Notes: generated by a model from the letters alone, not told the origin. A stretch of 22,500 nucleotides of DNA from Symbiodinium natans (GCA_905221605.1 CAJNDS010000025.1:25001-47500); one strand, 5' to 3'; positions 7,660-15,233 are shown, numbered from the stretch's first letter. Translations and numbers: made by a program.

Positions 7660-7749
7660 ATTTAGTATTGTGTAATTTAGTATTATGTGATTTGGTATTA
7701 TGTAAGTTAGTATTATGTGATTTAGTATTCTGTAAGTTGGTATTGTGTA
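7660..7749 (+). repeat. 15 bp tandem repeat, six copies
   Basis: Six exact-length 15-mers (unit ATTTAGTATTATGTG) run from 7660 to 7749. Units alternate at their ends between TGTA and TGTG, hinting at a 30 bp parental unit. Confidence 0.93.
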
Positions 7750-7912
7750 CTGTGGTAGATTATGGTTACATAATTCATACTAGTATGTGTTGACTGTTTA
7801 TTCAGTCCTATGAGTCCTACGTACCCGAAATCCTCCCAACGCCTCTCATGCCCCGGACCCTGTCTAAACCCCAAGAGCCCCTGAAGAAGCCTTGTCCCAC
7901 ATCCTAAAGGCC
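7750..7912. other. Unassigned spacer
   Basis: Unique sequence leading into a telomeric array. No gene supported. Confidence 0.5.
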
Positions 7913-8033
7913 CCCTAAACCCTAAACCCTCAAAACTCTGAACCCCCAAACCCTAAACCCTAAACCCTAAACCCTAAAGCCTAAACCCTAAACCCTGAAA
8001 CTCTAAACCCCTAAACCCCAAAACCCCTAAGAG
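7913..8033 (-). repeat. Telomere-type array (CCCTAAA), degenerate
   Basis: About 16 units, many altered (CCCCTAA, CTCTAAA, CCCTGAA). It becomes C-richer to the right. Confidence 0.9.
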
Positions 8034-8116
8034 CCCTCAACTCTGAGCCCTTCGGAGCTCCGGCGGCCGCGCGAGCCGCATCCATCACGAAATCCGTCAC
8101 TGCACCGGCCTCGCTT
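8034..8116 (-). other. Exon-like spacer
   Basis: An 83 bp very GC-rich spacer. The minus strand is open with SEAGAVTDFVMDAARAAAGA and strongly G-starting codons, which favours minus over the open plus frame. It sits between inverted telomeric and G-rich arrays. Confidence 0.3.
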
Positions 8117-8252
8117 CTGGGGGTTTGTAGGGGTCTAAGTGGCTTAGGGGTTTTGTAGGGGGTTTTAGGGTTTAGGGGGTTTGGGGGTTTAGGGGTTTTG
8201 GGGTTTTGGGGTTTAAGGTTTAGGGGTTTTGGGGGTTTTGGGGGTTTGGGCT
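8117..8252 (+). repeat. G-rich TTTTGGGG/TTTAGGGG array
   Basis: About 15 runs of 3-5 G separated by 3-4 T/A, with mixed units TTTTGGGG, TTTAGGGG and TTTGGGGG. Strong G-quadruplex potential on plus. Confidence 0.88.
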
Positions 8253-8348
8253 TCAAGGGCTTGTGGAGTTGGCGTGTTGTGGCGTCAAGTCATCGTCTAA
8301 GTCTTCGGGGTTTTCTGGGGTTTGAGATTTGGGGTCTGCAGGATTGAG

Positions 8349-8372
8349 AAGGGTTTAGGGTTTATGGTTTAG
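8349..8372 (+). repeat. Short TTTAGGG array
   Basis: Three units, one TTTATGG. Confidence 0.75.
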
Positions 8373-8739
8373 GTCAGAGACAGGGTCTCCCGAGTCGCCG
8401 GTTTAGGGATTGCGGGCGGGGCGAGCCTAGGGCAAGCACGACATCACCTACCAGAAATAAAGAAACTTGCGAACTGGGGGTTTAATAAAAAGCCGAAGGG
8501 TAACAAGAAAGCCCCGTAATGATGGGGCCACCCCGTTTTCTTCAGCCAGTTTGAACAAGGAAATCCCAAAAGGGCACACCTGACTATGAACCCCTAAGCC
8601 CACATGCTCACACAAACATGTGGGTGGTTGTCAAAATTGTGGTCATTTTTGGGATCCCTATTACAATACGGAACGTAATAGTTAGGGTACGTGCCGGCAT
8701 TACTGTGCCAAGTGTTTGACATTGAACTCCTGCAGCAAG
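8373..8739. other. Unassigned stretch
   Basis: Unique sequence. A minus frame (8594-8797) is open for 67 codons without a recognisable motif. No gene called. Confidence 0.45.
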
Positions 8740-8819
8740 CCAAACCCCCAAAAGCCCTAAACCCTACCCTAAAACCCGAACCCCCTAAACCCGACAAACC
8801 CTAATCTCTAAACCCCCAG
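8740..8819 (-). repeat. Degenerate CCCTAAA array
   Basis: Irregular units such as CCCTACC, AAAACCC and CCCCCTAAA indicate an old, decaying array. Confidence 0.8.
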
Positions 8820-8922
8820 AGACGACGACCCCTGCGGTTCCGAGGTCCGTACACACTCTACACTACGCGTGCATGGAATTTTTGGCCTACAAGGCCCTGA
8901 AACACTACAGCACTCAAGCCAG

Positions 8923-9070
8923 AAACCCATCTGAACCCTAGCCTCTGAACTCTAGAAACCCTAGCCCTAGACCTAAACCCATCTAATCTACAATCCCTAA
9001 CCTCTGAACTCTATAAACCCCAGCCCTAAGCCTAAACCCATCCAGACCCGAACCTCTGATGTCTGAATCT
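8923..9070 (+). repeat. 52-59 bp tandem repeat, about 2.6 copies
   Basis: Copies begin at AAACCCAT (8923, 8975, 9034) and share CCTCTGAACTCTA and AGCCCTA. The unit seems to have grown out of degenerate telomeric sequence. Confidence 0.75.
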
Positions 9071-9423
9071 TCATATGAAGTAGGGTCTATAGTTCTTGTA
9101 CCCCTAGAAGGACAGCCAGCATGGACACTCACAAAAAAGGAACCTCATATACACTCACCAAAAACAGAAATATAAACCCTGTCTCATATAGACTAGGTTG
9201 CCCTTCGAACCTTTTAAACAAAGATATTCATATCCTCTTGGGTTTTATATAAACAAAAAAATTTTGAATATACTCTTGAATTTTTTTATAGACAATATAA
9301 CAAATATTTCCCAAGGGGGAATATACTGGAAGGCCCAAGCGGCACCAGGGATGCAGGCCGCCGGGCCAGTGATGACGCTGACCAGGGCCGTGGCTCCCTT
9401 TAGGATCCTTGTTGCGATGTGTA
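9071..9423. other. Unassigned stretch with AT-rich patch
   Basis: AT-rich at 9226-9312, then GC-richer unique DNA. The short plus frame at 9198-9443 has no support beyond length. Confidence 0.45.
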
Positions 9424-9427
9424 GTTT
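9411..9427 (+). repeat. 17 bp direct repeat, copy 1
   Basis: GTTGCGATGTGTAGTTT is repeated exactly at 9581-9597, each time leading into TTTAGGG-like sequence. Confidence 0.85.
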
Positions 9428-9495
9428 AGGGTTTAGGGTTTAGGGTTTAGAGTTTAGGGTTTAGGGTTTAGAGTTTAGGGTTTAGGGTTTAGGGT
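9424..9495 (+). repeat. Telomere-type array (TTTAGGG, TTTAGAG variants)
   Basis: Ten units. TTTAGAG variants occur at two regularly spaced places. Confidence 0.94.
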
Positions 9496-9580
9496 CGTTT
9501 TGGGGGTGTCCCTTAAAAATTCGGTGCCGCATTCTCATAGAGATCCAAAAAGGGACCATGATTTTGACAAGCACCCTTAA

Positions 9581-9597
9581 GTTGCGATGTGTAGTTT
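9581..9597 (+). repeat. 17 bp direct repeat, copy 2
   Basis: Identical to 9411-9427, 170 bp downstream. Confidence 0.85.
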
Positions 9598-9690
9598 GGG
9601 CTCCGGGTTTAGGGAGAGGGTCTTTGAAGTATCAGAAGCCGTAAACCTCAACTTTGAAATGTTCCAGGGCTGATCTCATGAGTCGATGAC

Positions 9691-9741
9691 GGTTTAGGGT
9701 TAAGGGTTAAGGGTTTAGGGTTTAGGGTTTAGGGTTTAGGG
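9691..9741 (+). repeat. Telomere-type array (TTTAGGG, TTAAGGG variants)
   Basis: Seven units, two of them TTAAGGG. Confidence 0.93.
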
Positions 9742-9961
9742 CATTTTTTTGCCCAGGACTGGGACTGAGTTGAAGGATGGCATTTAAGTGTTGCAAATTG
9801 AAGGTTTGGGGTTTCTAAGCTTCTGGTTAAGAATGTTGCTAGGATTGGCATTATTGTTCGTATTCATTGATTGTTCCATTGTCACTATTTGTATTGCGCA
9901 TTCCCCGCTCTCCTCCACCCAAACCATTCGTCCCAAAGGCTGTGCCCTTCAGCCACTACGT
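9742..9961. other. Unassigned stretch
   Basis: Unique sequence. The plus frame from 9788 encodes a short hydrophobic run (LRMLLGLALLFVFIDCSIV) and then reads into the CCCCAAA block. Not called as a gene. Confidence 0.35.
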
Positions 9962-10085
9962 ACCCCAAACCCCAAACCCCAAACCCCAAACCCCAAACCC
10001 CAAACCCCAAACCCCAAACCCTAAACCCTAAACCCTAAACCCTAAACCCTATAAACCCTAAACCCTAGTCTCTAAACCCTAAACG
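9962..10085 (-). repeat. Telomere-type array: CCCCAAA block then CCCTAAA
   Basis: About eight consecutive CCCCAAA variants (9962-10018) are followed by canonical CCCTAAA units. The sharp switch shows block amplification of one variant. Confidence 0.95.
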
Positions 10086-10190
10086 GCTAAGCATCGATTC
10101 TTCTATCTTCTCCTTGATCCAGCCGGTTCCCAGCTGTGCGCTGATTGGCTTCGGTATCGCGAAGCCTCGCCCACAAGGCCGAGCATCAAG
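10086..10190. other. Exon-like spacer
   Basis: A 105 bp unique spacer in an inverted telomeric pair. The minus frame GFAIPKPISAQLGTGWIKEK continues IEESMLS and exits at GTTTAGGG. Plus has a pyrimidine tract ending CCAG (10098-10122) and an open frame PVPSCALIGFGIAKPRPQGR. Strand undecided. Confidence 0.3.
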
Positions 10191-10317
10191 GATTAGGGCT
10201 TAGGGCTTAGGGCTTAGGGCTTAGGGTTTAGGGTTTAGGGTTTAGGGTTTAGGGTTTAGGGTTTAGGGTTTAGGGTTTAGGGTTTAGGGTTTAGGGTTTA
10301 GGGTTTAGGGTTTAGGG
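10191..10317 (+). repeat. Telomere-type array: TTAGGGC block then TTTAGGG
   Basis: Four TTAGGGC variants are followed by about 13 canonical units. Confidence 0.96.
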
Positions 10318-10473
10318 AAAGAACTTCCGTGTGCTCCCTCGCAGGCAGCAGATCTTGCGCCTTGAATGTCGACATCGGCATACAGGTTCACGGCCGCAGC
10401 TCCACACCTGGCTTCTTCAATAAGGAAGCCCCCGGGGCAAGTTCGATCTTCTTGGTGCAGATCCCAAGAAGAA
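10318..10473. other. Exon-like spacer between two TTTAGGG arrays
   Basis: On plus, a good acceptor-like CTCCCTCGCAG precedes an open frame with ALNVDIGIQVHGRSSTPGFF, then IFLVQIPRRK, running to GTTTAGGG. This is one of the few spacers where plus clearly looks better than minus, whose frame is broken by stops. Confidence 0.35.
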
Positions 10474-10517
10474 AGGGTTTAGGGTTTAGGGTTTACGGTT
10501 TAGGTTTTAGGGCTGCT
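10474..10517 (+). repeat. Telomere-type array (TTTAGGG)
   Basis: Five units, one TTTACGG and one shortened. Confidence 0.9.
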
Positions 10518-10611
10518 ACAACAAATCTAAAGCTCTCCCATCTTGCTGAGGCAGACACATGTCGATGTGGTGCACTTGGCTGGTATTGGCAGTGACCGCT
10601 GTCCTGGGACC

Positions 10612-10654
10612 ATTTAGGGTTTAGGGTTTAGGGTTCAGGGTTTAGGGTTTAGGG
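10612..10654 (+). repeat. Telomere-type array (TTTAGGG)
   Basis: Six units, one TTCAGGG. Confidence 0.92.
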
Positions 10655-10780
10655 ATCCTTCCCATTCAGACAAACAATCTGATTCTTCCAGAAGTCTTCT
10701 TGAACCCTTTTGGAAACCTTATCGCGAACCTGTTTTCAACCCCTATGTAGAAGCCTGAAAGAACCCAAAAAGGAGCCTTC

Positions 10781-10815
10781 TGATGTAGGGGCCTTAATGA
10801 TTCGAACAGGGTTTT
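10781..10815 (+). repeat. Dispersed GTAGGGGCCTTAAT motif
   Basis: The best copy: TGATGTAGGGGCCTTAATGA, then TTCGAACAGGGTTTT. It shares TTCGAACAGGGTTTT exactly with 16671-16685. Confidence 0.7.
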
Positions 10816-10895
10816 GCGGCCCATATTATAATAAGGCGAAAATTTCAGCCCCAATATTAAACCCTTATAGTAACCCCTATTGAACCCTTTAAAGG

Positions 10896-10950
10896 AACCC
10901 TAAACCCTAAACCCTAAACCCTAAACCCTCCTAAACCCTAAATCCTAAAG
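10896..10950 (-). repeat. Telomere-type array (CCCTAAA)
   Basis: Seven units with one CCTCCTAAA irregularity. Confidence 0.93.
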
Positions 10951-11067
10951 AGTTTTAGTTTTAGGCCCCAAAATTAGAATCCATGAGCCTCTCCTGGACG
11001 TCACCGCCTGGGTCTCTGCAAGGGACATGCCGGAAGAAAGTCGCAGCGTGCCCTGTGCCCGAACCTG
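10951..11067. other. Exon-like spacer
   Basis: A 117 bp unique spacer in an inverted telomeric pair. After CCCTCAG the minus frame reads AATFFRHVPCRDPGGDVQER and ends in an in-frame stop. The plus frame (LLDVTAWVSARDMPEESRSV) is equally open and also ends in a stop. Undecided. Confidence 0.28.
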
Positions 11068-11130
11068 AGGGTTTAGGGTTTAGGGTTTAGGGTTTAGGGT
11101 TTAGGGTTTAGGGTTTAGGGGCTTAGGGGT
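11068..11130 (+). repeat. Telomere-type array (TTTAGGG)
   Basis: Eight units, degenerating at the right end. Confidence 0.95.
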
Positions 11131-11457
11131 GCTATAAGGGTTCTTTAAGGGTGCCCTTACAGGTATATACTTCGTCTGCGCTGGTAAGCGTGCGATGCGG
11201 CTTCTCTCAAAAGGCTCTATTAGAGGTGCGGAACTTGTGGCTTCAGGTTTGAAGCTTGGTGGGCTTTCCGGCTTGGGGCTCTGTTTTAGTAATCGTATTT
11301 CAAGGCTTCAGGGTCTAGGGTTTCGGGGCACTGTTCCATTCATGGGGCTTCGGGTCTCGTAGCAAAAAAATCGTCAGGGCTCACAAGCACAATCCCTTTC
11401 CTCTCACACTCGGTCTCCAGTTCCCTGGTCACTGGAGCCCTCTTTACCTGCAAAACA
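11131..11457. other. Unassigned stretch
   Basis: Unique sequence with scattered degenerate TTTAGGG-like pieces near 11310-11325. No gene supported. Confidence 0.5.
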
Positions 11458-11510
11458 ACCCTAAACCCTCAACCCTAAACCCTAAACCCTAAACCCTGAA
11501 CCCTAAACCC
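11458..11510 (-). repeat. Telomere-type array (CCCTAAA)
   Basis: Seven units with CCCTCAA and CCCTGAA variants. Confidence 0.94.
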
Positions 11511-11642
11511 ACAGTGCACCTCTGCGTTGAACATGGGGTTGATGACGATCGGAACGCCAGGCATGGGCCAAACCTCGCCCATCATGGCATGGGCTAGGGC
11601 GGCTAGGGATGGCCCGAAAGCCTTCCAAGCGTCCCCGAAACC
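11509..11642 (-). CDS. Candidate internal exon (partial CDS), unknown protein
   Basis: A 134 bp segment between two CCCTAAA arrays. The minus frame is open for 44 codons plus 2 bases and looks the most protein-like in the window: GDAWKAFGPSLAALAHAMMG, then VPIVINPMFNAEVHC. The entry follows TTTAG inside the right-hand array (a possible acceptor). The exit is TGTGG followed by GTTTAGGG. About 73% of codons end in G or C. A plus frame is also open to a stop (TSALNMGLMTIGTPGMGQTS) but seems less natural. No family or domain recognised, so it is only a candidate exon. Confidence 0.33.
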
Positions 11643-11716
11643 CTAAACCCTAAACCCTAAACCCTAAACCCTAAACCCTAAACCCTAAACCCTAAACCCT
11701 AAACCCTAAACCCTAC
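11637..11716 (-). repeat. Telomere-type array (CCCTAAA)
   Basis: Eleven perfect heptamers. Confidence 0.96.
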
Positions 11717-11718
11717 AG

Positions 11719-11839
11719 CTGCAAGAAAGCCCTGGGGCGAGGAATGCTTCTTAACTCTTGGGCTCCCCTAAGCCCGGATTGCGAAGACAAAAACTCGAAG
11801 GTCCTGGGCCGCGGAGAACATTACTGGCAAAGCACTAGA
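11719..11839 (+). CDS. Candidate internal exon (partial CDS), unknown protein
   Basis: A 121 bp spacer in an inverted telomeric pair. Plus has the acceptor-like edge CCCTACAG at 11711-11718 and the exit CACTAGA followed by GTAGGG at 11840. Between them the frame is open for exactly 40 codons after one base: KKALGRGMLLNSWAPLSPDC, then KVLGRGEHYWQSTR. The codon-aligned minus frame contains stops, so the strand call is firmer here than in most spacers. No family recognised. Confidence 0.33.
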
Positions 11840-11840
11840 G

Positions 11841-11960
11841 TAGGGTTTAGGGTTTAGGGTTTAGGGTTTAGGGTTTAGGGTTTAGGGTTTAGGGTTTAGG
11901 GTTTAGGGTTGAGGGTTTAGGGTTGAGGGTTGAGGGTTGAGGGTTGAGGGTTTAGGGTTG
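11841..11960 (+). repeat. Telomere-type array (TTTAGGG then TTGAGGG block)
   Basis: Ten canonical units are followed by a mixture of TTTAGGG and TTGAGGG, with four TTGAGGG in tandem near the end. Confidence 0.95.
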
Positions 11961-12310
11961 TTCTACCCATGTGCTCCCGTATACTTTACACTCTCGGGGG
12001 TGATCTGGTAGGGTCGAGATGTGAAGCTCGCCCATGATGATTGCTGCTTCTGACTTGCCAAGTAGGCCTTGGCTCGGTGAGCAACCTATGAGCTTTACAA
12101 TCTCTAAAGCCTGAACCTTGAAAACGACGCCCAAAGGCCTGAACAAAACAGCTAAATCCTAGACGCTAAACGCCTCAACCTTGAAACCGTGAACATGAAA
12201 CGCAAACCTGAATCCTTGGCCAGGCCGCTGTCAGTACCGGACCCATGCCGACTCGGACGCTGCCGAACGCCGACGCTGCCAGGCCAAAACCCTCCTTCGA
12301 GCAGGACCGC
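11961..12310. other. Unassigned stretch
   Basis: Unique sequence leading into the triplet cluster. Open frames (11952-12146 minus) have no recognisable motif. Confidence 0.45.
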
Positions 12311-12393
12311 GATTAGGAGTAGCAGCAGCAGCAGCAGCAGCGGTGCAGTAGTGCTGGCGGTAGTAGCATGTCGTCGTCGTAGTAGTAGTTATG

Positions 12394-12395
<2 letters not shown>
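12311..12395 (+). repeat. Mixed AGC/GTA/GTC triplet repeats
   Basis: Short blocks: seven AGC-type triplets, then GTA and GTC triplets, with imperfect joins. Confidence 0.85.

Positions 12396-12463
<68 letters not shown>
12396..12463 (+). repeat. AGC trinucleotide repeat (about 22 units)
   Basis: A perfect (AGC)n over 68 bp. It generates the poly-Ser frame on plus and the poly-Ala frame on minus (12189-12494 and 12231-12758), so those frames are not independent evidence for genes. Confidence 0.96.
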
Positions 12464-12466
<3 letters not shown>

Positions 12467-12759
12467 CCGTAGCGCAACTGCGGTGGCGACATAACGAAGA
12501 CGATTGTAGCAAACGTGGGGCAAGAGCAGCAGCATGACTCGCAGTTATACTGATATTCGGTTCGCTGGCCAGAAATGCGACAATGACAGCTCTAGCCGGT
12601 CCCTGAGTGCCCGCAGGTCCAGCACAGCCATCGTACATGTCAGAAGGGCCACAACGAGAACTACAACAAATCCAATGACGACTGCAGCGGCGGCAGCTAT
12701 AAGTACTATTTTTACTACGTACCACCTCGACAAAGACCGTTCCACCTTTAATCCCCACC
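12464..12759. other. Unique island between triplet repeats
   Basis: About 300 bp of non-repetitive sequence. Read on minus, it contains a hydrophobic stretch (IVLIAAAAAVVIGFVVVLVV) and a following LDLRALRDRLELSLSHFW, part of a 154-codon frame (12545-13009). This could be a membrane segment of a decayed gene, but the rest of that frame is repeat-derived. Confidence 0.3.
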
Positions 12760-12820
12760 CTCCTCCCTCATTCCTCCTCCTACTCCTGCTTCTACTCCTA
12801 CTCCTACGACTACTCCTACG

Positions 12821-12887
<67 letters not shown>

Positions 12888-12978
12888 CTACTCCTACTCC
12901 TACCACAACGACGACGACTACTACTACGACGACGACTACTACTACTACGACGACGACGGCGACTACAACTAGTACGAC
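12760..12978 (+). repeat. CTA/CTC/CGA triplet repeat block
   Basis: (TCC/TAC)n at the left, perfect (ACT)n over about 12821-12886, then TCCTAC units and alternating ACG3/ACT3 blocks to about 12960. All six frames give monotonous tracts (Leu, Ser, Thr, Val). Not called as a gene. Confidence 0.94.
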
Positions 12979-13302
12979 GACCACAACAAGAACGACTGCG
13001 ACCAACCACATGCTCATGATAGAAATTTTTATTGCAGTCGTCGTCATCACCACCGCGAAAATGAGCTGCAAGATCGGGGAGAAAAGGAGCTGTGAGCAGG
13101 ACTCAGGAACCAGAATGCGATAAAGCTACAAAAAACGTCAACATAGCAACAGCAGGGCAAGGACCATATTACCATTGTCAAACGAAGCAACAACCGCAAC
13201 AAGGGCAGTTTGATGGCCTACTTTATTAATGGCCCCTCTATTCAGGTACTCTTCTCAAGGGCAACACCACAAAGGATCCCAAAAGGGAGACCTGAATCCA
13301 AA
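12979..13302. other. Unassigned unique sequence
   Basis: Continues the plus frame of the ACT repeat into MIEIFIAVVVITT and a stop near 13120. Similar repeat-then-hydrophobic organisation is seen near 19280-19360. No gene called. Confidence 0.35.
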
Positions 13303-13367
13303 ACACCCTAAACCCTAAACCCTAAACCCCAAACCCCAAACCCTAAACCCTAAACCCTAAACCCTAC
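13303..13367 (-). repeat. Telomere-type array (CCCTAAA with CCCCAAA)
   Basis: Nine units, two of them CCCCAAA. Confidence 0.95.
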
Positions 13368-13507
13368 CTTGCCTGGTGCTTGATGGTCGGGTTCTGGAAG
13401 TCGGCGTCTGCGTGGCCCCCTGGGTTCACGAGGACGGAGCCCTGGATGTGAAAATCGGCACTGGCGCCGACCTCTGCAAGAAAGAGGTCCCCAAGGCTGC
13501 GTTGCAG
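13368..13507. other. Exon-like spacer with strong splice-like edges on minus
   Basis: A 140 bp unique spacer in an inverted telomeric pair. Minus: an excellent acceptor CCTCTTTCTTGCAG, an open frame over 13473-13368 with FHIQGSVLVNPGGHADADFQ, and the exit CAAG followed by GTAGGGTTTAGG. Plus: a longer open frame with GVCVAPWVHEDGALDVKIGT but no AG near the left array. The splice-like edges favour minus. Codon statistics do not decide. Confidence 0.35.
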
Positions 13508-13574
13508 AGGGTTTGGGGGTTAGGGTTTAGGGTTTGGGGTTTAGGGTTTAGGGTTTAGGGTTTGGGGTTTAGGG
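13508..13574 (+). repeat. Telomere-type array (TTTAGGG with TTTGGGG)
   Basis: Nine units, three of them TTTGGGG, mirroring the CCCCAAA variants in the partner array at 13303-13367. Confidence 0.95.
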
Positions 13575-14060
13575 CTCCTGGAAGGCGTGATGCATCTGCT
13601 CTATGGGATCGGACTCCGATAGAACTGAATACGCACTTCGCAAGGCATCATCTTGACGTATTCTCTTCAAGGTCTGCAAGAGCGGGCGACCTTCTCAAAA
13701 TCCTTGGAATCCAGGGCTTCGCGCTTTGGGGGAGCACTAGTGTCACTAGCTTGGAAGGCTTCAGATTCATGGTATACAACATGTCGAGTCGTGTGTTGTC
13801 ACATGGCTGCTGTATTTTCTGGAGATGACATTACTACCCCCCCCCCCCCCCCATGAAAGACAACAGCAAGGATACCAGGTATCAAGAACAACACGTCACA
13901 ATGCAGGGCTGAGGGTTTAGGGTTGTGTAGAACCCTTATCAAGTAACTCCCTTCCCGCAATGACTTGGATCCTCGTACTAAGGCCCTTTGCAGACAAAGG
14001 GACGGACTTTTTCGTCAGGGTCTACACTGACTGTCAGAAATGGATCCTTGAGCTACTCAG
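13575..14060. other. Unassigned stretch with poly-C and small hairpin
   Basis: Unique DNA with a 16-base C run (13837-13852), a single TTTAGGG near 13915, and a 7 bp hairpin CCCTTTG/CAAAGGG (13984-14001). The plus frame 13562-13828 is open without recognisable motifs. Confidence 0.45.
13837..13852 (+). repeat. Poly-C tract (16 C)
   Basis: Uninterrupted homopolymer. Confidence 0.93.
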
Positions 14061-14107
14061 ATATTCCTTCAACCATAACGAGAGTCCCCGTTCGATTGAA
14101 GGAGTAT
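14061..14107 (+). repeat. Short inverted repeat
   Basis: Arms ATATTCCTTCAA (14061-14072) and TTGAAGGAGTAT (14096-14107) are complementary with one mismatch. It lies 22 bp before the large palindrome. Confidence 0.75.
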
Positions 14108-14129
14108 GCTGAGTATTCACAAAAATTCC

Positions 14130-14236
14130 CTGGTTCTTAGTAGGGACTGAGGGAATGAGGTACCCTATATATACCCTTTAAGGGATTATATAGGGTACCT
14201 CATTCCCTCATTCGCTCATTCCCTACTAAGAACCAG
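14130..14236 (+). mobile_element. Fold-back palindrome, MITE-like
   Basis: A 107 bp near-perfect palindrome centred on TTTAA. The outer arms 14130-14146 and 14220-14236 (CTGGTTCTTAGTAGGGA) are perfectly complementary over 17 bp. The inner arms 14151-14171 and 14187-14207 are perfect over 21 bp. The right arm has one extra 8 bp unit (three of CTCATTCC/CTCATTCG against two in the left arm). There is no coding capacity. The type is inferred from shape; no clear target-site duplication is visible. Confidence 0.6.
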
Positions 14237-14312
14237 CCAGAAGAAGGGTGTCCGGGCGTCCTCGGAAGAGTCTGCTCTAGCTTCAAAGACGTGCCGTGTC
14301 AAACCCGGGTCA

Positions 14313-14348
14313 GAATGTAGGGGCCTCAATAATCAAAGCAGGGTTCGG
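14313..14348 (+). repeat. Dispersed GTAGGGGCCTTAAT motif
   Basis: Reads GAATGTAGGGGCCTCAATAA, then TCAAAGCAGGGTTCGGG. Confidence 0.6.
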
Positions 14349-14650
14349 GTTTGTTTATCGAAAATGATAGGGACTATAACTATAAGGGGATACCATTATT
14401 GAGTGTAGCATTGTTCGGCTTGTCAGGTGACAAACAAGGGTATCCGGGGACTTAACTTGAGTTACCAGGTACCAACTATACCGAAGCCTCACTATCCTGT
14501 ACGCCCCGGGAAATCCGAACCCTATAATCCCGAAACCAACCTGCACACATCAAATCAACCCCACAGGCCCATAGACCCTGCACCAAAATCCCAAAATCCG
14601 GGTGCTCAACCCCCATAGAAGGAACGCCATTCTGACTGTTAACTCAATCC
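14349..14650. other. Unassigned stretch
   Basis: Unique sequence. Open frames on both strands (14355-14546, 14427-14618) have no recognisable features. Confidence 0.45.
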
Positions 14651-14753
14651 TACCCTAAACCCTCAACCCTCAACCCTAAACCCTCATCCCTCAACCCTAA
14701 ACCCTGAACCCTAAACCCTACACCCTAAACCCTAAACGCTAAACCCTAAACCC
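14651..14753 (-). repeat. Telomere-type array (CCCTAAA), mixed variants
   Basis: About 15 units with CCCTCAA, CCCTCAT, CCCTACA and AACGCTA variants. Confidence 0.92.
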
Positions 14754-14850
14754 TCCAAGCTCGGCTGATGTTGGGACTCATTGGTCCGGCCTCTGCGCTG
14801 CCCGTAATGACTCCACTCATCTCGACTTCGGCCACCATCTGCAGCAACAC
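14752..14850 (-). CDS. Candidate internal exon (partial CDS), unknown protein
   Basis: A 99 bp segment in an inverted telomeric pair. On minus the acceptor-like ACAAAGCCAG is followed by exactly 33 open codons, phase 0 to phase 0, with LLQMVAEVEMSGVITGSAEA then MSPNISRAW, and the exit AGG followed by GTTTAGGG. The alternating hydrophobic pattern fits beta strands. Third-position GC is about 70%. Plus is also open (GLIGPASALPVMTPLISTSA), so the call is tentative. No family recognised. Confidence 0.33.
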
Positions 14851-14871
14851 CTGGCTTTGTTGCTTAGAGTT

Positions 14872-14967
14872 CAGGGTTTCAGGGTTATATGGGTTTAGAG
14901 CTTAGGGTTTAGAGTTGAGGGTTTTTGTTACTTAGGGTTTAGGTTTTTGGGTTATAGGGCTTAGGCT
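14872..14967 (+). repeat. Degenerate TTTAGGG array
   Basis: Irregular units: TTTCAGGG, TTTAGAGC, TTTAGAGTTGAGGG, TTTTTGGG. Confidence 0.8.
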
Positions 14968-15233
14968 TAGTTGCTGAGTTCATGAGCCCCGGAAAGAAGT
15001 GCACACTTTCGGTTCTATAGGGGAGTTGTCGGCTATCTCCACCCCCTCCGCGAAAGCACCACGCAGGATCAATAAATACCATCAGGGAGAAAATCCAGCA
15101 AAAAGCTTTGCGTATGAAGCCATGGAGCTACACAACAGTCTGAAACATACCAAGTATCAGCTATCAAACTCTAACCCATGGCACCAATACCCGGAATCAT
15201 CAAACCCAGTCAACCTCCGAAAAACCACCTCAC
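14968..15233. other. Unassigned stretch
   Basis: Unique sequence. The plus frame 14999-15247 (GTG start) is open for about 80 codons without a recognisable domain and then runs into the telomeric array. Confidence 0.35.

Noticed and set aside
10781-10815. Reverse complement of the dispersed motif contains GTTCGAAT, like a tRNA B box
   Set aside because: The surrounding bases do not form a T-stem, and no A box or cloverleaf was found, so neither a tRNA gene nor a tRNA-derived SINE is supported.
12189-13071. Long frames (101-175 codons) in the triplet cluster
   Set aside because: They are produced by (AGC)n and (ACT)n, which leave many frames open on both strands. The peptides are homopolymers without a recognisable domain.
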